Shown: positions 7,260 to 15,131 of the stretch, piece after piece
How positions within the stretch are numbered: the stretch's first letter is position 1
Layout: every line of letters starts with the position of its first letter
Source: JBBRWV01 sp038248985
GTDB taxonomy: Bacteria > Planctomycetota > Phycisphaerae > WQYP01
DNA length: 28,702 bases
Reading direction: 5' to 3'
Assembly: GCA_038248985.1 (NCBI GenBank)
Contig: JBBRWV010000032.1
Location: forward strand, 1 to 28,702
Position numbers and translations under genes: made by a program
Notes under the pieces: generated by a model
What the model was told of the DNA's origin: nothing
Database searches by the model: none
What the model saw: the letters and a program-made list of their open reading frames with translations, nothing else

Positions 7260-8027
7260 TTACGGCGCGGGATTGCCGAGCCATTCGGTGAGGGTGGGGG
7301 TGAGGCCGTTGGCGAGGATTTCGTAGCCTTGGGGGGAGAGGTGGAGGGCGTCGGGCATGAGAGTGGGCGGGAGGGTGCCGTCGGGGGCGAGGAAGAGGTG
7401 GCCGAGGTCGAGGAATTTGACATGGGGGTCGGAGGCGAGGGCGGGGAGGAGGGCGTTGACTTGCTGGGATTTTAGGCGGAGGGGATGGGTGGGTTGGAAG
7501 CGATGGGGGAGGAGGGCGAGGAGGAGGATTTTGGTGGTGGGGGATTGCTTACGGATTTCGGCGACGATGGCGGCGATTCCGGAGGCGATTTCGGGGGCGG
7601 GGTTAAATTGGAGGTTGTTGACGCCGATCATGAGGACGAGCGCTTTGGGATGGACGTTTTCAAGTTCGCCATTTTGGATGCGCCAGAGGACGTGGTGGGT
7701 GCCGTCGCCGCCGATGCCGAAGTTGGCGGGGTGCCAGGAGAGGAAGTGGCGGTCCCAGGAATTTTTGCCGACGTTGATCCATTGCCCGGTGAGGGAATCA
7801 CCGAGGAAGTAGAGGTCGATGTGGCCTTGGCGGGCGCGTTCGACGTAGTTTCTGTGATAGCCCATCCAGGTGGGGGAAGGGATGATGCTGAGGAGGCGGA
7901 TGCGGGGGGTGGGTTGGTCGGCGGGTTGGATTTGTTGGCCGCGCCAGTGGAGCCAGTAGAGCGTGGCGGTGATGAGGGCGAGGAGGGTGACGGAGAGGAG
8001 GAGGAATCGTTTGCGGGAGGTTTTCAT
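7260..8027 (-). CDS. Membrane-anchored SGNH/GDSL hydrolase, paralogue 2
   Basis: The 255-residue protein is a close relative of the adjacent hydrolase. A basic start and one transmembrane segment (about residues 7-25, FLLLSVTLLALITATLYWL) make it an N-terminally anchored exported protein. Block I is GDSLTGQW, block II GIGGDGTHHVLWRIQNGELEN, block III GVNN and block V DALHLSPQGY, so the Ser-Asp-His triad is intact. The shared HVLWR and LTPTLTEWLG strings show a tandem duplication. The ATG at 8027 is chosen for the GGAG upstream and because it places the membrane segment at the start. A TTGCCA-N18-TAATGT promoter precedes it, divergent from cysD. Confidence 0.88.
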   Translation of the reverse strand: MKTSRKRFLLLSVTLLALITATLYWLHWRGQQIQPADQPTPRIRLLSIIPSPTWMGYHRNYVERARQGHIDLYFLGDSLTGQWINVGKNSWDRHFLSWHPANFGIGGDGTHHVLWRIQNGELENVHPKALVLMIGVNNLQFNPAPEIASGIAAIVAEIRKQSPTTKILLLALLPHRFQPTHPLRLKSQQVNALLPALASDPHVKFLDLGHLFLAPDGTLPPTLMPDALHLSPQGYEILANGLTPTLTEWLGNPAP

Positions 8028-8055
8028 GCGGGAAGGTTCTCCATGAAAGCTGAGG

Positions 8056-8085
8056 ACATTATCGAGAGTGAGTCGGGAATGGCAA
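8056..8085 (-). promoter_or_regulatory. Promoter of the tandem SGNH hydrolase genes
   Basis: Minus-strand TTGCCA (8085-8080), an 18-bp spacer and TAATGT (8061-8056) lie about 30 bp before the start at 8027. Confidence 0.5.
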
Positions 8086-8174
8086 AAGGGGGTGAGGAGG
8101 AGGCGGGAGGTCAATTCCTAGTGAGTGAATGGGGGATGGGGGCGAGAGGAGACGGGAAAGGGTGGGAGTATGCC

Positions 8175-8204
8175 TTGTGGTTCTTCCTAGAAGAATACTA
8201 TGTA
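8175..8204 (+). promoter_or_regulatory. cysD promoter with embedded dyad
   Basis: TTGTGG (8175-8180) and TATGTA (8199-8204), 18 bp apart, form a candidate promoter. The spacer holds a perfect dyad, TTCTTC (8181-8186), CTA, GAAGAA (8190-8195). A dyad between -35 and -10 is a typical repressor site, so this may be a sulfur-responsive operator; the regulator is unknown. Confidence 0.4.
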
Positions 8205-8284
8205 ATGCCTTGCAATGGGGTGGAGGAGCCACTATGTTTGGGGTCTTTGGTAGAGCGAATTTTTCAGGCGTATGCGGGAGCGAT

Positions 8285-9250
8285 ATGGCGACGGCGTTGG
8301 CCCCGGTTGGGGCGGAAAAATCCGGGAAGGGGGAAGTGGCGATGCAGGGCCGGCTGTCGCATTTGAAGCATCTGGAGGCGGAGGCGATTCATATTTTGCG
8401 GGAGGTGGCGGCGGAATTTACGAATCCGGTGTTGTTGTTTTCGGCGGGGAAGGATTCGATGTGCATGACGCACTTGGCGCGGAAGGCGTTTTATCCGGCC
8501 AAGGTGCCGATGCCTTTGTTGCATATCAACACGACGTGGGATTTTAAGGATCTGCTGGTTTTTCGCGATGAGTACACGCGCGAGCATGGCTTGGATTTGC
8601 GGGTGTATACGAACGAGGAGGCGCTGGCGGAGGGGTACAATCCGTGGGACATGGCCACGCCTAAGTATTCGGCGGCAATGCAGACGCAGGCGCTGGTGAA
8701 GGCGCTGCGGGCGGGGGGATTTGACGCGGCGTTTGGCGGGGCGCGGCGGGATGAAGAAAAAGCACGGGCGAAGGAGCGGGTGTATTCTTTCCGGAACGCG
8801 CAGATGCAGTGGGATCCTAAAAATCAGCGGCCGGAGTTGTGGAACGTGTACAACGGGAAGGTGAATCCAGGGGAATCGATCCGGGTGTTTCCGTTGAGCA
8901 ACTGGACGGAATTGGACGTGTGGTGCTACATCCACATGGAGAAAATACCGCTGGTGCCGATGTATTTTGCGAAGAAGCGGTCGGTGGTGGAGCGCAACGG
9001 CGTGCCGATCGTGGTGGATGATCCGGCGCGGATGCGTTGGGAGGCGGGGGAGGTGGCGCAGGAGAAGGTGATACGGTTTCGGACCCTGGGGGATTGGCCG
9101 TTGACCGGCGGGGTTTACAGCGCTGCGGCGACGGTGCCCGAGATTATCGAAGAGATGATATTGGCGAAGACGAGCGAGCGTCAGGGGCGGGTGATCGATC
9201 GGGATGAGGCGGGAAGCATGGAAGTAAAGAAGCGGGAGGGGTATTTTTGA
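8285..9250 (+). CDS. cysD: Sulfate adenylyltransferase subunit 2 (CysD)
   Basis: CysD is the catalytic subunit of ATP sulfurylase, which makes adenosine 5'-phosphosulfate from sulfate and ATP; CysN's GTP hydrolysis drives the reaction. The protein begins LSHLKHLEAEAIHILREVAAEF, has the PP-loop SAGKDS, FGGARRDEEKARAKER, WDPKNQRPELW, GESIRVFPLSNWTELDVW, and ends ERQGRVIDRDEAGSMEVKKR, all hallmarks of CysD. From 8285 it is 321 residues, with GGGAG just upstream. From the internal ATG at 8342 it would be 302 residues, the length of the E. coli protein, also with a purine-rich tract before it, so either start is possible. Its partner cysN is separated by a mazEF module. The stop overlaps an ATG (TGATG), a coupling arrangement now leading nowhere. 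Confidence 0.95.
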   Translation: MATALAPVGAEKSGKGEVAMQGRLSHLKHLEAEAIHILREVAAEFTNPVLLFSAGKDSMCMTHLARKAFYPAKVPMPLLHINTTWDFKDLLVFRDEYTREHGLDLRVYTNEEALAEGYNPWDMATPKYSAAMQTQALVKALRAGGFDAAFGGARRDEEKARAKERVYSFRNAQMQWDPKNQRPELWNVYNGKVNPGESIRVFPLSNWTELDVWCYIHMEKIPLVPMYFAKKRSVVERNGVPIVVDDPARMRWEAGEVAQEKVIRFRTLGDWPLTGGVYSAAATVPEIIEEMILAKTSERQGRVIDRDEAGSMEVKKREGYF

Positions 9251-9264
9251 TGAAGATTGAGCGA

Positions 9265-9591
9265 TCAAGAGAAGAGGGCGGTCAGGGCGTCGACCAGGCG
9301 GTCAGCCGTAGCGTCATCAAGGCGGCCCAAAGTTTTCACCAAGCGGTGCCGATCAACGCTACGGATTTGGTCCAGCGCCAGTTCGCCTTCGATGCCGGCA
9401 AATTGGCATGGGACGCGCGTGGGCCATCCAGTTCGGCCGCTCGTCATCGGGACAACAATCACGGTTCGCAGGTGCTTGTGCATGACCTCTGGAGAAACGA
9501 CGGCGCAGGGGCGCGTCTTGCGGATCTCCGAGCCTACGCCCGGATCCAGCGGCACGAGGACGACGGCAAATCGCTCAATCACCACGTCCAT
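9265..9591 (-). CDS. mazF: MazF/PemK-type toxin
   Basis: The 108-residue protein matches the MazF/PemK mRNA-interferase family, which cleaves RNA at short sequence motifs. Landmarks are LDPGVGSEIRKTRPCAVVS near the N-terminus (the Arg in RKTRP is the conserved catalytic region), VVPMTSG in the middle, and GELALDQIRSVD, the strand with the second catalytic region. The C-terminus is helical (LGRLDDATADRLVDALTALF). The start overlaps the antitoxin gene by 13 bp, the usual translational coupling. It lies on the strand opposite cysD and cysN, 14 bp after the cysD stop. The chromosomal target site cannot be read from sequence. Confidence 0.9.
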   Translation of the reverse strand: MDVVIERFAVVLVPLDPGVGSEIRKTRPCAVVSPEVMHKHLRTVIVVPMTSGRTGWPTRVPCQFAGIEGELALDQIRSVDRHRLVKTLGRLDDATADRLVDALTALFS

Positions 9592-9863
9592 TCCTTCGCA
9601 TCGAAATCGTTGGGAAAATTCAGGAAATCTTGTTCGTCCTGCGTCAATTCTGCAACCGGGCCATTCTTTCGAATGGCTTCGGCGAAAGCCTCCTCCCAGC
9701 CGGCCCGTGGATTGGACTTTTTCGATTTTCGCGCGGGCCGGATCACCAGTTCGCCGGCGCGCAGGTCCAACTCGACATTTTCCGTAAGTCCGGCTTGTTC
9801 GATGAGAGCCTTGGGGATACGGATGCCCCGGGAGTTGCCAATTTGAACCAATTTTGTCTTCAT
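9579..9863 (-). CDS. mazE: AbrB/MazE-type antitoxin
   Basis: The 94-residue protein has the AbrB swapped-hairpin DNA-binding fold at residues 1-45 (KTKLVQIGNSRGIRIPKALI...VELDLRAGELVIRP), followed by an acidic, probably disordered tail ending DFDAKEW that would wrap the toxin. It neutralises MazF and normally represses its own operon. The ATG at 9863 is chosen over an upstream start at 9893: it begins exactly at the AbrB fold and TACAAT lies 6 bp before it. The promoter overlaps a dyad. The toxin gene follows with a 13-bp overlap. Confidence 0.88.
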   Translation of the reverse strand: MKTKLVQIGNSRGIRIPKALIEQAGLTENVELDLRAGELVIRPARKSKKSNPRAGWEEAFAEAIRKNGPVAELTQDEQDFLNFPNDFDAKEWTW

Positions 9864-9864
9864 G

Positions 9865-9898
9865 ATTACATTGTAATTACGACACAGACCCAAATCAA
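9865..9898 (-). promoter_or_regulatory. mazEF promoter and autoregulatory dyad
   Basis: On the minus strand TTGATT (9898-9893), a 17-bp spacer and TACAAT (9875-9870) form a strong promoter, with the mazE ATG only 6 bp after the -10. The dyad ATTAC-AAT-GTAAT (9877-9865) covers the -10, and GTAATTAC (9880-9873) is a further palindrome, suiting repression by MazE/MazEF. The message would be leaderless. Confidence 0.65.
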
Positions 9899-10101
9899 CG
9901 TTCGTCGGAGTGTGATTTCAAAGCCGGATGACATGCTGCTAAAGGGCCGGTGGTTGCGCAGCGGGGAAACGTCAGTGAATCACGACGAGAAGTTCGAATT
10001 GGAAGATTTGGGGCGGTGGCAAATCACGAAGCTGGGCGGCGGTACTGGAATTCCTAAAAGGGTTGTGACGAGGCATTCAAACAAGGAAAGACGGTCACGA
10101 T
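9899..10101. other. Spacer between mazEF promoter and cysN
   Basis: No gene is recognisable. It must hold any separate cysN promoter, but no convincing -35/-10 pair is visible. Only a weak purine tract (AAGGAAAG, about 15 bp before the ATG) precedes cysN. Confidence 0.4.
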
Positions 10102-11805
10102 ATGTCCGAGCTCTTGATTAACGAAGACATCCATTCCTATCTCGACCGGCATCAGCGTAAGGAGTTGCTGCGTTTTCTGACGTGCGGGTCGGTGGATGAT
10201 GGGAAGTCGACGCTGATCGGGCGGTTGCTGCACGACACGAAGATGATTTATGAGGATCAACTGGCGGCGGTTAAGAAGGATTCGGCGAAGCATGGGACGA
10301 CCGGGACGGGGGAGATTGATTTGGCGCTGCTGACCGATGGGCTGCGGGCCGAGCGCGAGCAGGGGATTACGATTGATGTGGCGTACCGGTATTTTTCGAC
10401 GGACAAGCGGAAGTTCATCATTGCCGACACGCCCGGGCATGAGCAGTACACGCGAAACATGGCGACGGGGGCGAGCAACTGTCACCTGGCGATTATTTTG
10501 ATTGACGCGCGGCATGGGGTGGCGACACAGACGCGGCGGCACAGCTATATATGTTCGCTGCTGGGCATCAAGCACATCGTGGTGGCGATCAACAAGATGG
10601 ACCTGGTGGGGTATTCGGAGGAAGTTTTTGCGGGGATCCAGAAGAACTATGAGTTGTTTGCGCACAAGCTGGGCGGGAGTTTCAACGACATCACTTTTAT
10701 TCCGATGAGCGCGCTGAAGGGGGACAATGTGGCGGAGCGGAGCGGGGTGATGAAGTGGTACACGGGGCCGTGTTTGCTGGAGCATCTGGAGACGGTATCG
10801 ATTGCGCACGACACGAACCTGGTGGATTTTCGTTTGCCGGTGCAACTGGTATTGCGGCCGCATTTGAATTTTCGCGGGTTTGCCGGAACGATCGCGTCGG
10901 GGACGGTGAAGCGGGGGGATGCGGTGAAGGTGCTGCCGAGCGGGCGGGTGAGCCGGGTGAAGTCGCTCGTGACGTTTGATGGGGAGTTGGAGGAGGCGTT
11001 TGCGCCGATGGCGGTGACGGTGACGCTGGAGGATGAGGTGGATATTTCGCGGGGGGACATGCTGGTGCTGAACGAGGCGCAGGTGGGAGGATCTGGGCAG
11101 CCGGTGGTGAGCGCGGATGTGGAGGCGATGGTGGTGTGGATGAGCGATCAGCCACTGGTGCCGGGGAAGGCGTATTGGATCAAGCATACGACGCGGGTGG
11201 CGACGGGGTCGATGGTGGAGTTGAAGCATGGCGTGGATGTGAACACGCTCGAAGAGAAGGCCGCGGCGAAGCTGGGGTTGAACGAGGTGGGGCGGGTGGT
11301 GTTGAGTGTGAATCAGCCGCTGGTGTTTGATGCGTATGGACGCAACCGCGCGACGGGCGGGTTTATCATTGTGGATCGGTTGACCAACAACACGATGGGT
11401 GCGGGGATGATCGTGGGGGCGCACGGGACGGGAAAGCATTTGAAGGGGCGCGTTTCGATGCAGGAAAAAGAGTTCCGCCTCGGCCAAAAGGGTGTGGTGG
11501 TGTGGGTGCGGCGGGAAATTGTCGATGAGTTGGAACGCGAGTTGTTCGAAGAGGCGCGGACGGTGGTGCGGGTGGATGTGGAGGAGCTGAGTGCCGAGGC
11601 GATGCGGGAGGCGTGCGCGCTGATGGCCGAGCAGGGGTTGATTGTGCTATTGGCGGGCGGGGAGACGCCGGATGAGTCGTTGTGCATGGCGCTGGGGGAG
11701 CGGTTGCTGGTGTGCGCGGACAAGACGACGGAGTGGCCGATGGAGTTGCTGCGGCGGCGCGGGATTGCATTGCATGAGGATTCGACATCGGGCGGGGGGA
11801 TTTGA
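10102..11805 (+). CDS. cysN: Sulfate adenylyltransferase subunit 1 (CysN) with degenerate APS-kinase-like C-terminus
   Basis: The 567-residue protein is the GTPase subunit of ATP sulfurylase. GTPase motifs are intact: G1 GSVDDGKST (29-37), G2 GITIDVA, G3 DTPGHEQY (about 109), G4 NKMD (about 164) and an SAL G5. EF-Tu-like beta-barrel domains follow to about 450. Residues 455-567 are extra compared with stand-alone CysN (about 475 residues). They align with the APS kinase (CysC) part of CysNC fusions: RLGQKGVVVWV, then ELERELFEEARTVVRVD and ALMAEQGLIVLLAG. The P-loop GLSGxGKST is missing between the first two and the FISPxR motif is gone, so kinase activity is not expected. The GTPase should work with CysD; APS phosphorylation would need another enzyme. 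G-ending codons dominate. Confidence 0.93.
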   Translation: MSELLINEDIHSYLDRHQRKELLRFLTCGSVDDGKSTLIGRLLHDTKMIYEDQLAAVKKDSAKHGTTGTGEIDLALLTDGLRAEREQGITIDVAYRYFSTDKRKFIIADTPGHEQYTRNMATGASNCHLAIILIDARHGVATQTRRHSYICSLLGIKHIVVAINKMDLVGYSEEVFAGIQKNYELFAHKLGGSFNDITFIPMSALKGDNVAERSGVMKWYTGPCLLEHLETVSIAHDTNLVDFRLPVQLVLRPHLNFRGFAGTIASGTVKRGDAVKVLPSGRVSRVKSLVTFDGELEEAFAPMAVTVTLEDEVDISRGDMLVLNEAQVGGSGQPVVSADVEAMVVWMSDQPLVPGKAYWIKHTTRVATGSMVELKHGVDVNTLEEKAAAKLGLNEVGRVVLSVNQPLVFDAYGRNRATGGFIIVDRLTNNTMGAGMIVGAHGTGKHLKGRVSMQEKEFRLGQKGVVVWVRREIVDELERELFEEARTVVRVDVEELSAEAMREACALMAEQGLIVLLAGGETPDESLCMALGERLLVCADKTTEWPMELLRRRGIALHEDSTSGGGI

Positions 11806-11849
11806 GGGGGCGGAGCTGTTGGCAGGTGGTTATCGCCGCGTAAATGCGG

Positions 11850-11855
11850 TATTGT
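11850..11855 (+). promoter_or_regulatory. -10 element before the LPG-synthase-like gene
   Basis: TATTGT ends 6 bp before the ATG at 11862 (an ATG at 11859 would be 3 bp away). There is no Shine-Dalgarno between, fitting a leaderless start. Confidence 0.35.
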
Positions 11856-11861
11856 CCGATG

Positions 11862-13181
11862 ATGGAAGCGACCGATTCTCCAGCACCGACCAAGAAGCGT
11901 TCTTCGCTGAAGAAGCTGATATTTACGCTCATTAAGGTGCTGATCGCGGTGGGGGGATTGTGGTGGGTGATTTCGCATACGGCGTGGAACGATGTGGTGA
12001 CGCTGAAAGCGGGGACGACGCTAGGGGGGATTACGCTGGTGGAGCCGGTGGATGTGGTGGTGATGGAGAAGCCGTTATCGGCGTCCACCAAACCATCGAC
12101 TTTGTATGTGCGATTTTCGGCTAAGCCTCGGCGGGTGCGCGACGCGGACGACAAGGAATTGTTGCAGCCTTTGCGGCTGTTTCGGGACGGGGTGGAGGTC
12201 AACGAAGGGGAGGTGCCGAAGAGTTTCCTGGTGCTGGTGGACGGGGGCACGGAGCCGAAGGTGCAGATCGGCTTCCGGAACCTGATGGGGCGGTCGAACC
12301 CCTGGCTGCTCGTGGTGTCGTTTGTATTGATCGGCATCCCGATGTTTTTGAACGCGTGGCGGTGGAAGAAGTTGATGGAGCCGCAGGGGGTTTTTCTGCC
12401 GGTGCGGAAATGCGTGGCGTTGTCGTTTGTGGGACAGTTTTACTCGACGTTTTTGCCGGGGACGACCAGCGGGGATCTGGTAAAGATTGTGTATACGTCG
12501 CGGGTGATCGGATCGAAGACCAAAAGCGCGATCACGGTGATTCTTGATCGGGTGATCGGGCTGCTGGCGTTGTTTTTGATTGCGGGGATCGCGGCGGCGT
12601 TTCAGATGGCGCACAACCCGACGATGCGCAACGTGGTGATATTGGTGCTGGGAGTGTTCAGCGTGCTGGGGGTGGGAAGCGTGGTGTATTTTTCGCGGCG
12701 GATTCGGGATGCCGTGGGCCTGTCCCGCGTCATCAACAATCCCAAAACGCCGGAGGTGATTCGCAAAGCGGACGATGTTTTGCATTCGTACCGGCGGGCG
12801 TGGCCGACGCTGATTCTGGCGTTTTTGGCGGCCCTCGTGACGCAGATGTTGATACCCCTGTCGGCGTGGGTGGCGGGACTGGCGTTTGGCATCGAGCGGG
12901 CGCACCTGGGGCACTATCTGGCGTATACCCCCCTGGCGATTCTGGCGGCGGCATTGCCCGTGAGCTTCCTGGGGCTCGGCGTGATGGATTCGGTGATCTA
13001 TCATTTTTTCAGGAACTTGGCGGATGCGTCGCGGATCTTTGCGTTGACGCAGGCGATACGTTTTTTGCCGTTGCTGTGGAACATGCTGGGGGCGTACTGG
13101 GTGGCAACGGGGAGTTATTCGCGGCACCAGGCGGAGGTGGAGGAAGCCCAGTTGGAGGCGGAGGGGAAGGCGGGGGGGTAA
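11862..13181 (+). CDS. Lysylphosphatidylglycerol synthase transmembrane-domain (UPF0104) protein
   Basis: The 439-residue polytopic membrane protein matches the LPG_synthase_TM/UPF0104 family, flippase- or transferase-like membrane domains; those fused to MprF move aminoacyl-PG. Family signatures are NAWRWKKLM and GQFYSTFLPGTTSGDLVKIVY, plus LDRVIGLLALFLIAG and the late VMDSVIYHFFRN. The first membrane segment is at about 20-40. Unusually, a polar, beta-rich stretch of roughly 100 residues (about 45-140) follows before the next segment and would lie outside the membrane. There is no catalytic aminoacyltransferase domain. The C-terminus is acidic and polar. The start at 11862 is set by TATTGT 6 bp upstream; the gene begins 56 bp after cysN. 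The function is unproven. Confidence 0.8.
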   Translation: MEATDSPAPTKKRSSLKKLIFTLIKVLIAVGGLWWVISHTAWNDVVTLKAGTTLGGITLVEPVDVVVMEKPLSASTKPSTLYVRFSAKPRRVRDADDKELLQPLRLFRDGVEVNEGEVPKSFLVLVDGGTEPKVQIGFRNLMGRSNPWLLVVSFVLIGIPMFLNAWRWKKLMEPQGVFLPVRKCVALSFVGQFYSTFLPGTTSGDLVKIVYTSRVIGSKTKSAITVILDRVIGLLALFLIAGIAAAFQMAHNPTMRNVVILVLGVFSVLGVGSVVYFSRRIRDAVGLSRVINNPKTPEVIRKADDVLHSYRRAWPTLILAFLAALVTQMLIPLSAWVAGLAFGIERAHLGHYLAYTPLAILAAALPVSFLGLGVMDSVIYHFFRNLADASRIFALTQAIRFLPLLWNMLGAYWVATGSYSRHQAEVEEAQLEAEGKAGG

Positions 13182-13252
13182 CGCGTATTCCGTCAGAGGG
13201 TGGCGGCGGCGGGATATTTGGGATTTGTCATTACCAATTGAGTTTTGCCCGG

Positions 13253-13258
13253 TACAAT
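13253..13258 (+). promoter_or_regulatory. -10 element before the ABC permease gene
   Basis: TACAAT ends 7 bp before the ATG at 13266, with a weak TTACCA 16 bp upstream of it. No Shine-Dalgarno sits between, another leaderless candidate. Confidence 0.45.
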
Positions 13259-13265
13259 CCCGGCC

Positions 13266-15116
13266 ATGAGTAAGGTACTGCCCCCAGAACCTGCGACCGA
13301 TTATGTCACGCCCGGCCTCGCCAAACGCCGTTCATGGTGGGTGGCGGAGTTTCGGTCACAGTGGCATCACTATCTGTTGCTGGCGGCCCTGTTGCTGATC
13401 CTGGGTACGCTGATGGTGTATCCGGTGGTGAAGATGGTGGCGCGGGCCTTTTCGGGCCGGGGGGAATGGCTGATTTACCTGTTCACCAAGGATCCGACGT
13501 TCTGGACGCGGATCGGAAACTCCGTGGTGCTGGCGATCGTGGTGACGACGTTGTGCAATCTCATCGCCATGCCCCTGGCGCTGATTTCCAACCGCTATGA
13601 TTTCCGCGGCAAGTCGTTGTTGTCGGCGATTGTGCTGGTGCCGATGGTGCTGCCGCCGTTCGTCGGGGCGATCGGGATGAAGCAGGTCTTCGGGAAGTTT
13701 GGTTCGTTCACGGTGCTGCTGCAGGAGTTGGGTTTTCTCGAGCATTCCGAAGGGGTGAGCTGGCTGGCCCGCGGCGGCTTCTGGCTTCTGGCGGCGCTAA
13801 TCACGCTGGGGCTGTACCCGATTGCCTATCTGAACATCCAGGCATCGCTGGCGAACATTGACCCGGCGATGCGCGAGGCGGCGGAAAATCTCGGTGGGAC
13901 GCGGTTCAAGATTTTTCGGCGGATCACGCTGCCGCTGGCGATGCCGGGGATTTTTGCGGGGGCGACAATCATTTTTATCTGGGCGTTCACGGAGTTGGGG
14001 ACGCCAATGGCGCTGGACTATCGCAACGTGATTTCGCGGACGTTGTACGATGAGTTGGCGACGGCGTCGGGGGATATTTCGGCCTTGACCCTGGCGAAGG
14101 TGACGATGGTGCTGGCGGTGGCCGTGCTGGCGTACGTGGTGGGCAAGATGATCTTTGGCCGACAGGCGTACGCGATGACGAGCAAGGCGGCCGTGGCGGC
14201 GACGAATACGAAGCTGGGCTTCTGGGGCGGATTCGTGGCCGCAGCACCGTTTGTGGTGGTGACGCTTCTGGCGATGATGCCGCACATCGGTGTGATTTTG
14301 TATAGCTTTACGGCAATTGCGATTGAGCCGGCGTCGGGCTGGGGGCCGGAAGGGCAGTTCGGATGGTATCGCAGCATTATTCCGAATCGGTACACGGTGG
14401 CGGGGTACAGCGCGGTTTTTCAAACGCCGGAAATTTACGGGGCGATTTTGAACAGCATTCGCTACGCGAGCGTGGCGACGGTGATTGATATTGTGCTGGG
14501 CATCGCCATCGCCTGGGTGTTGGTGCGCACGCGGGTGATCGGGCGGGGCGTGCTGGATGCGATGGCGATGCTCCCCCTGGCGGTGCCGGGGCTGGTGATG
14601 GCGTTTGGTTACCTGGCCATCATGCCGGAGATTTGTACGGCGGCCTCCTGGATCGGGGTCAAGATCACGCCGAAGGAATTGATCCAGGCGCCGTTCATCA
14701 TGCTGGTGGTGGCGTATTCGATGCGGCGATTGCCGTACCTGGTGCGGAGTGCGTCGGGGGGGTTGCAGCAGACGAGCGTGAGTTTGGAGGAGGCGGCGCA
14801 GAACCTGGGGGCGGGACCGATCCGGACGCTGCTGAAAATCACCGTGCCGCTGATCATGGCGAACCTGATTGCGGGAAGTTTGCTGACGTTTTCGTTTGCG
14901 ATGCTGGAGGTGTCGGATTCGCTGATTTTGGCGCAATTGCCGGAGTCATTTCCGATCACCAAGATGATTTACCAGTTGGGGAATGACACGTCAGGGCCGG
15001 AGAACGTGCGCAACGCGTGTGCGTTGGGCGTGCTGGCGATGGGAATGTTGATCGTGACGATCGTGAGCGCCGGGACGCTGATGGGCAAGAAGCTGGGGGC
15101 GGTTTTCCGGGCGTAA
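13266..15116 (+). CDS. Iron(III)-type ABC transporter permease, fused double domain
   Basis: The 616-residue inner-membrane protein has two BPD_transp_1 permease domains in one chain, as in FbpB/AfuB and ThiP. Each carries the ATPase-contacting EAA loop: EAAENLGGTRFKIFRRITLP (about residues 200-220) and EAAQNLGAGPIRTLLKITVP (about 510-530). About twelve membrane segments are visible. The Fe3+ group (SfuB/FbpB-like) is the best match, though polyamine and thiamine systems share the fold, so the substrate is uncertain. The ATPase and binding protein are not adjacent. The ATG at 13266 is chosen over 13245 because TACAAT precedes it by 7 bp, and translation from 13245 would start upstream of the transcript. 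A terminator follows. Confidence 0.88.
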   Translation: MSKVLPPEPATDYVTPGLAKRRSWWVAEFRSQWHHYLLLAALLLILGTLMVYPVVKMVARAFSGRGEWLIYLFTKDPTFWTRIGNSVVLAIVVTTLCNLIAMPLALISNRYDFRGKSLLSAIVLVPMVLPPFVGAIGMKQVFGKFGSFTVLLQELGFLEHSEGVSWLARGGFWLLAALITLGLYPIAYLNIQASLANIDPAMREAAENLGGTRFKIFRRITLPLAMPGIFAGATIIFIWAFTELGTPMALDYRNVISRTLYDELATASGDISALTLAKVTMVLAVAVLAYVVGKMIFGRQAYAMTSKAAVAATNTKLGFWGGFVAAAPFVVVTLLAMMPHIGVILYSFTAIAIEPASGWGPEGQFGWYRSIIPNRYTVAGYSAVFQTPEIYGAILNSIRYASVATVIDIVLGIAIAWVLVRTRVIGRGVLDAMAMLPLAVPGLVMAFGYLAIMPEICTAASWIGVKITPKELIQAPFIMLVVAYSMRRLPYLVRSASGGLQQTSVSLEEAAQNLGAGPIRTLLKITVPLIMANLIAGSLLTFSFAMLEVSDSLILAQLPESFPITKMIYQLGNDTSGPENVRNACALGVLAMGMLIVTIVSAGTLMGKKLGAVFRA

Positions 15117-15131
15117 GAAAACCGGCCGTGC

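Noticed and set aside
9247..9846. Plus-strand frame starting at the TGATG after cysD
   Set aside because: Runs antisense through mazEF without homology; interpreted as a trace of former coupling, not a gene.
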